Assembly: GCA_021154065.1 (NCBI GenBank)
Contig: JAJKJG010000306.1
Span: 1-6,699 of the forward strand
Length of the DNA: 6,699 bases
Direction of reading: 5' to 3'
From: Methylobacterium sp.
Lineage (GTDB): Bacteria > Pseudomonadota > Alphaproteobacteria > Rhizobiales > Beijerinckiaceae
The position numbers and the translations under genes were made by a program. Within the stretch, counting starts at the first letter, position 1; the number at the start of each line of letters is the position of its first letter. Shown here in pieces: positions 6,686-6,699 of this stretch. Under the pieces are notes generated by a model. That model ran no database searches, was not told the DNA's origin, and was given only the letters and a program-made list of their open reading frames with translations.

Positions 6686-6699
6686 ACCCGGACGGGTAA

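Noticed and set aside
4942..6687. 581-codon open frame on the minus strand opposite the acyl-CoA dehydrogenase
   Set aside because: It is antisense to an unmistakable enzyme gene, is His/Arg/Ala-rich with no recognisable domain, and starts inside the palindromic repeats; a typical high-GC shadow frame.

Overview
The window is GC-rich DNA, most likely from an alphaproteobacterium of the order Hyphomicrobiales (Rhizobiales). Four things point there: the style of the proteins, a PodJ-like coiled-coil/Sel1 polarity protein, a TauE/SafE permease of the type common in this group, and an intergenic palindrome (CCCCGGATCAAGTCCGGGG) typical of alphaproteobacterial genomes. The genus cannot be read from the sequence.

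Layout. Positions 1-667 (minus) hold the first 222 codons of a TauE/SafE-family membrane permease; its 3' end lies beyond the window. Positions 774-4373 (minus) hold one long PodJ-like reading frame of 1199 codons, cut by a single in-frame TAG at 2828-2826. The upstream part is a soluble coiled-coil region of 515 residues. The downstream part could restart at a GTG only 3 nt after the TAG; it carries one transmembrane helix and four Sel1 repeats. Positions 4374-4758 form a divergent control region with a near-consensus CtrA-type site, a TTAA-containing inverted repeat and a 36-bp dyad. Positions 4759-6552 (plus) encode a complete 597-residue acyl-CoA dehydrogenase of the long, DmdC/FadE-like type. 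Positions 6553-6699 hold no gene but are packed with palindromes.

No operon links these genes functionally. The permease and the PodJ-like gene run in the same direction but are separated by 106 nt, and the acyl-CoA dehydrogenase is divergent. I see no RNA gene, CRISPR array, transposase or defence system, and no clearly new multi-gene system. The points most worth a second look are the amber codon splitting the PodJ-like gene, the large dyad in front of the acyl-CoA dehydrogenase, and the possible cell-cycle control site in front of the PodJ-like gene.
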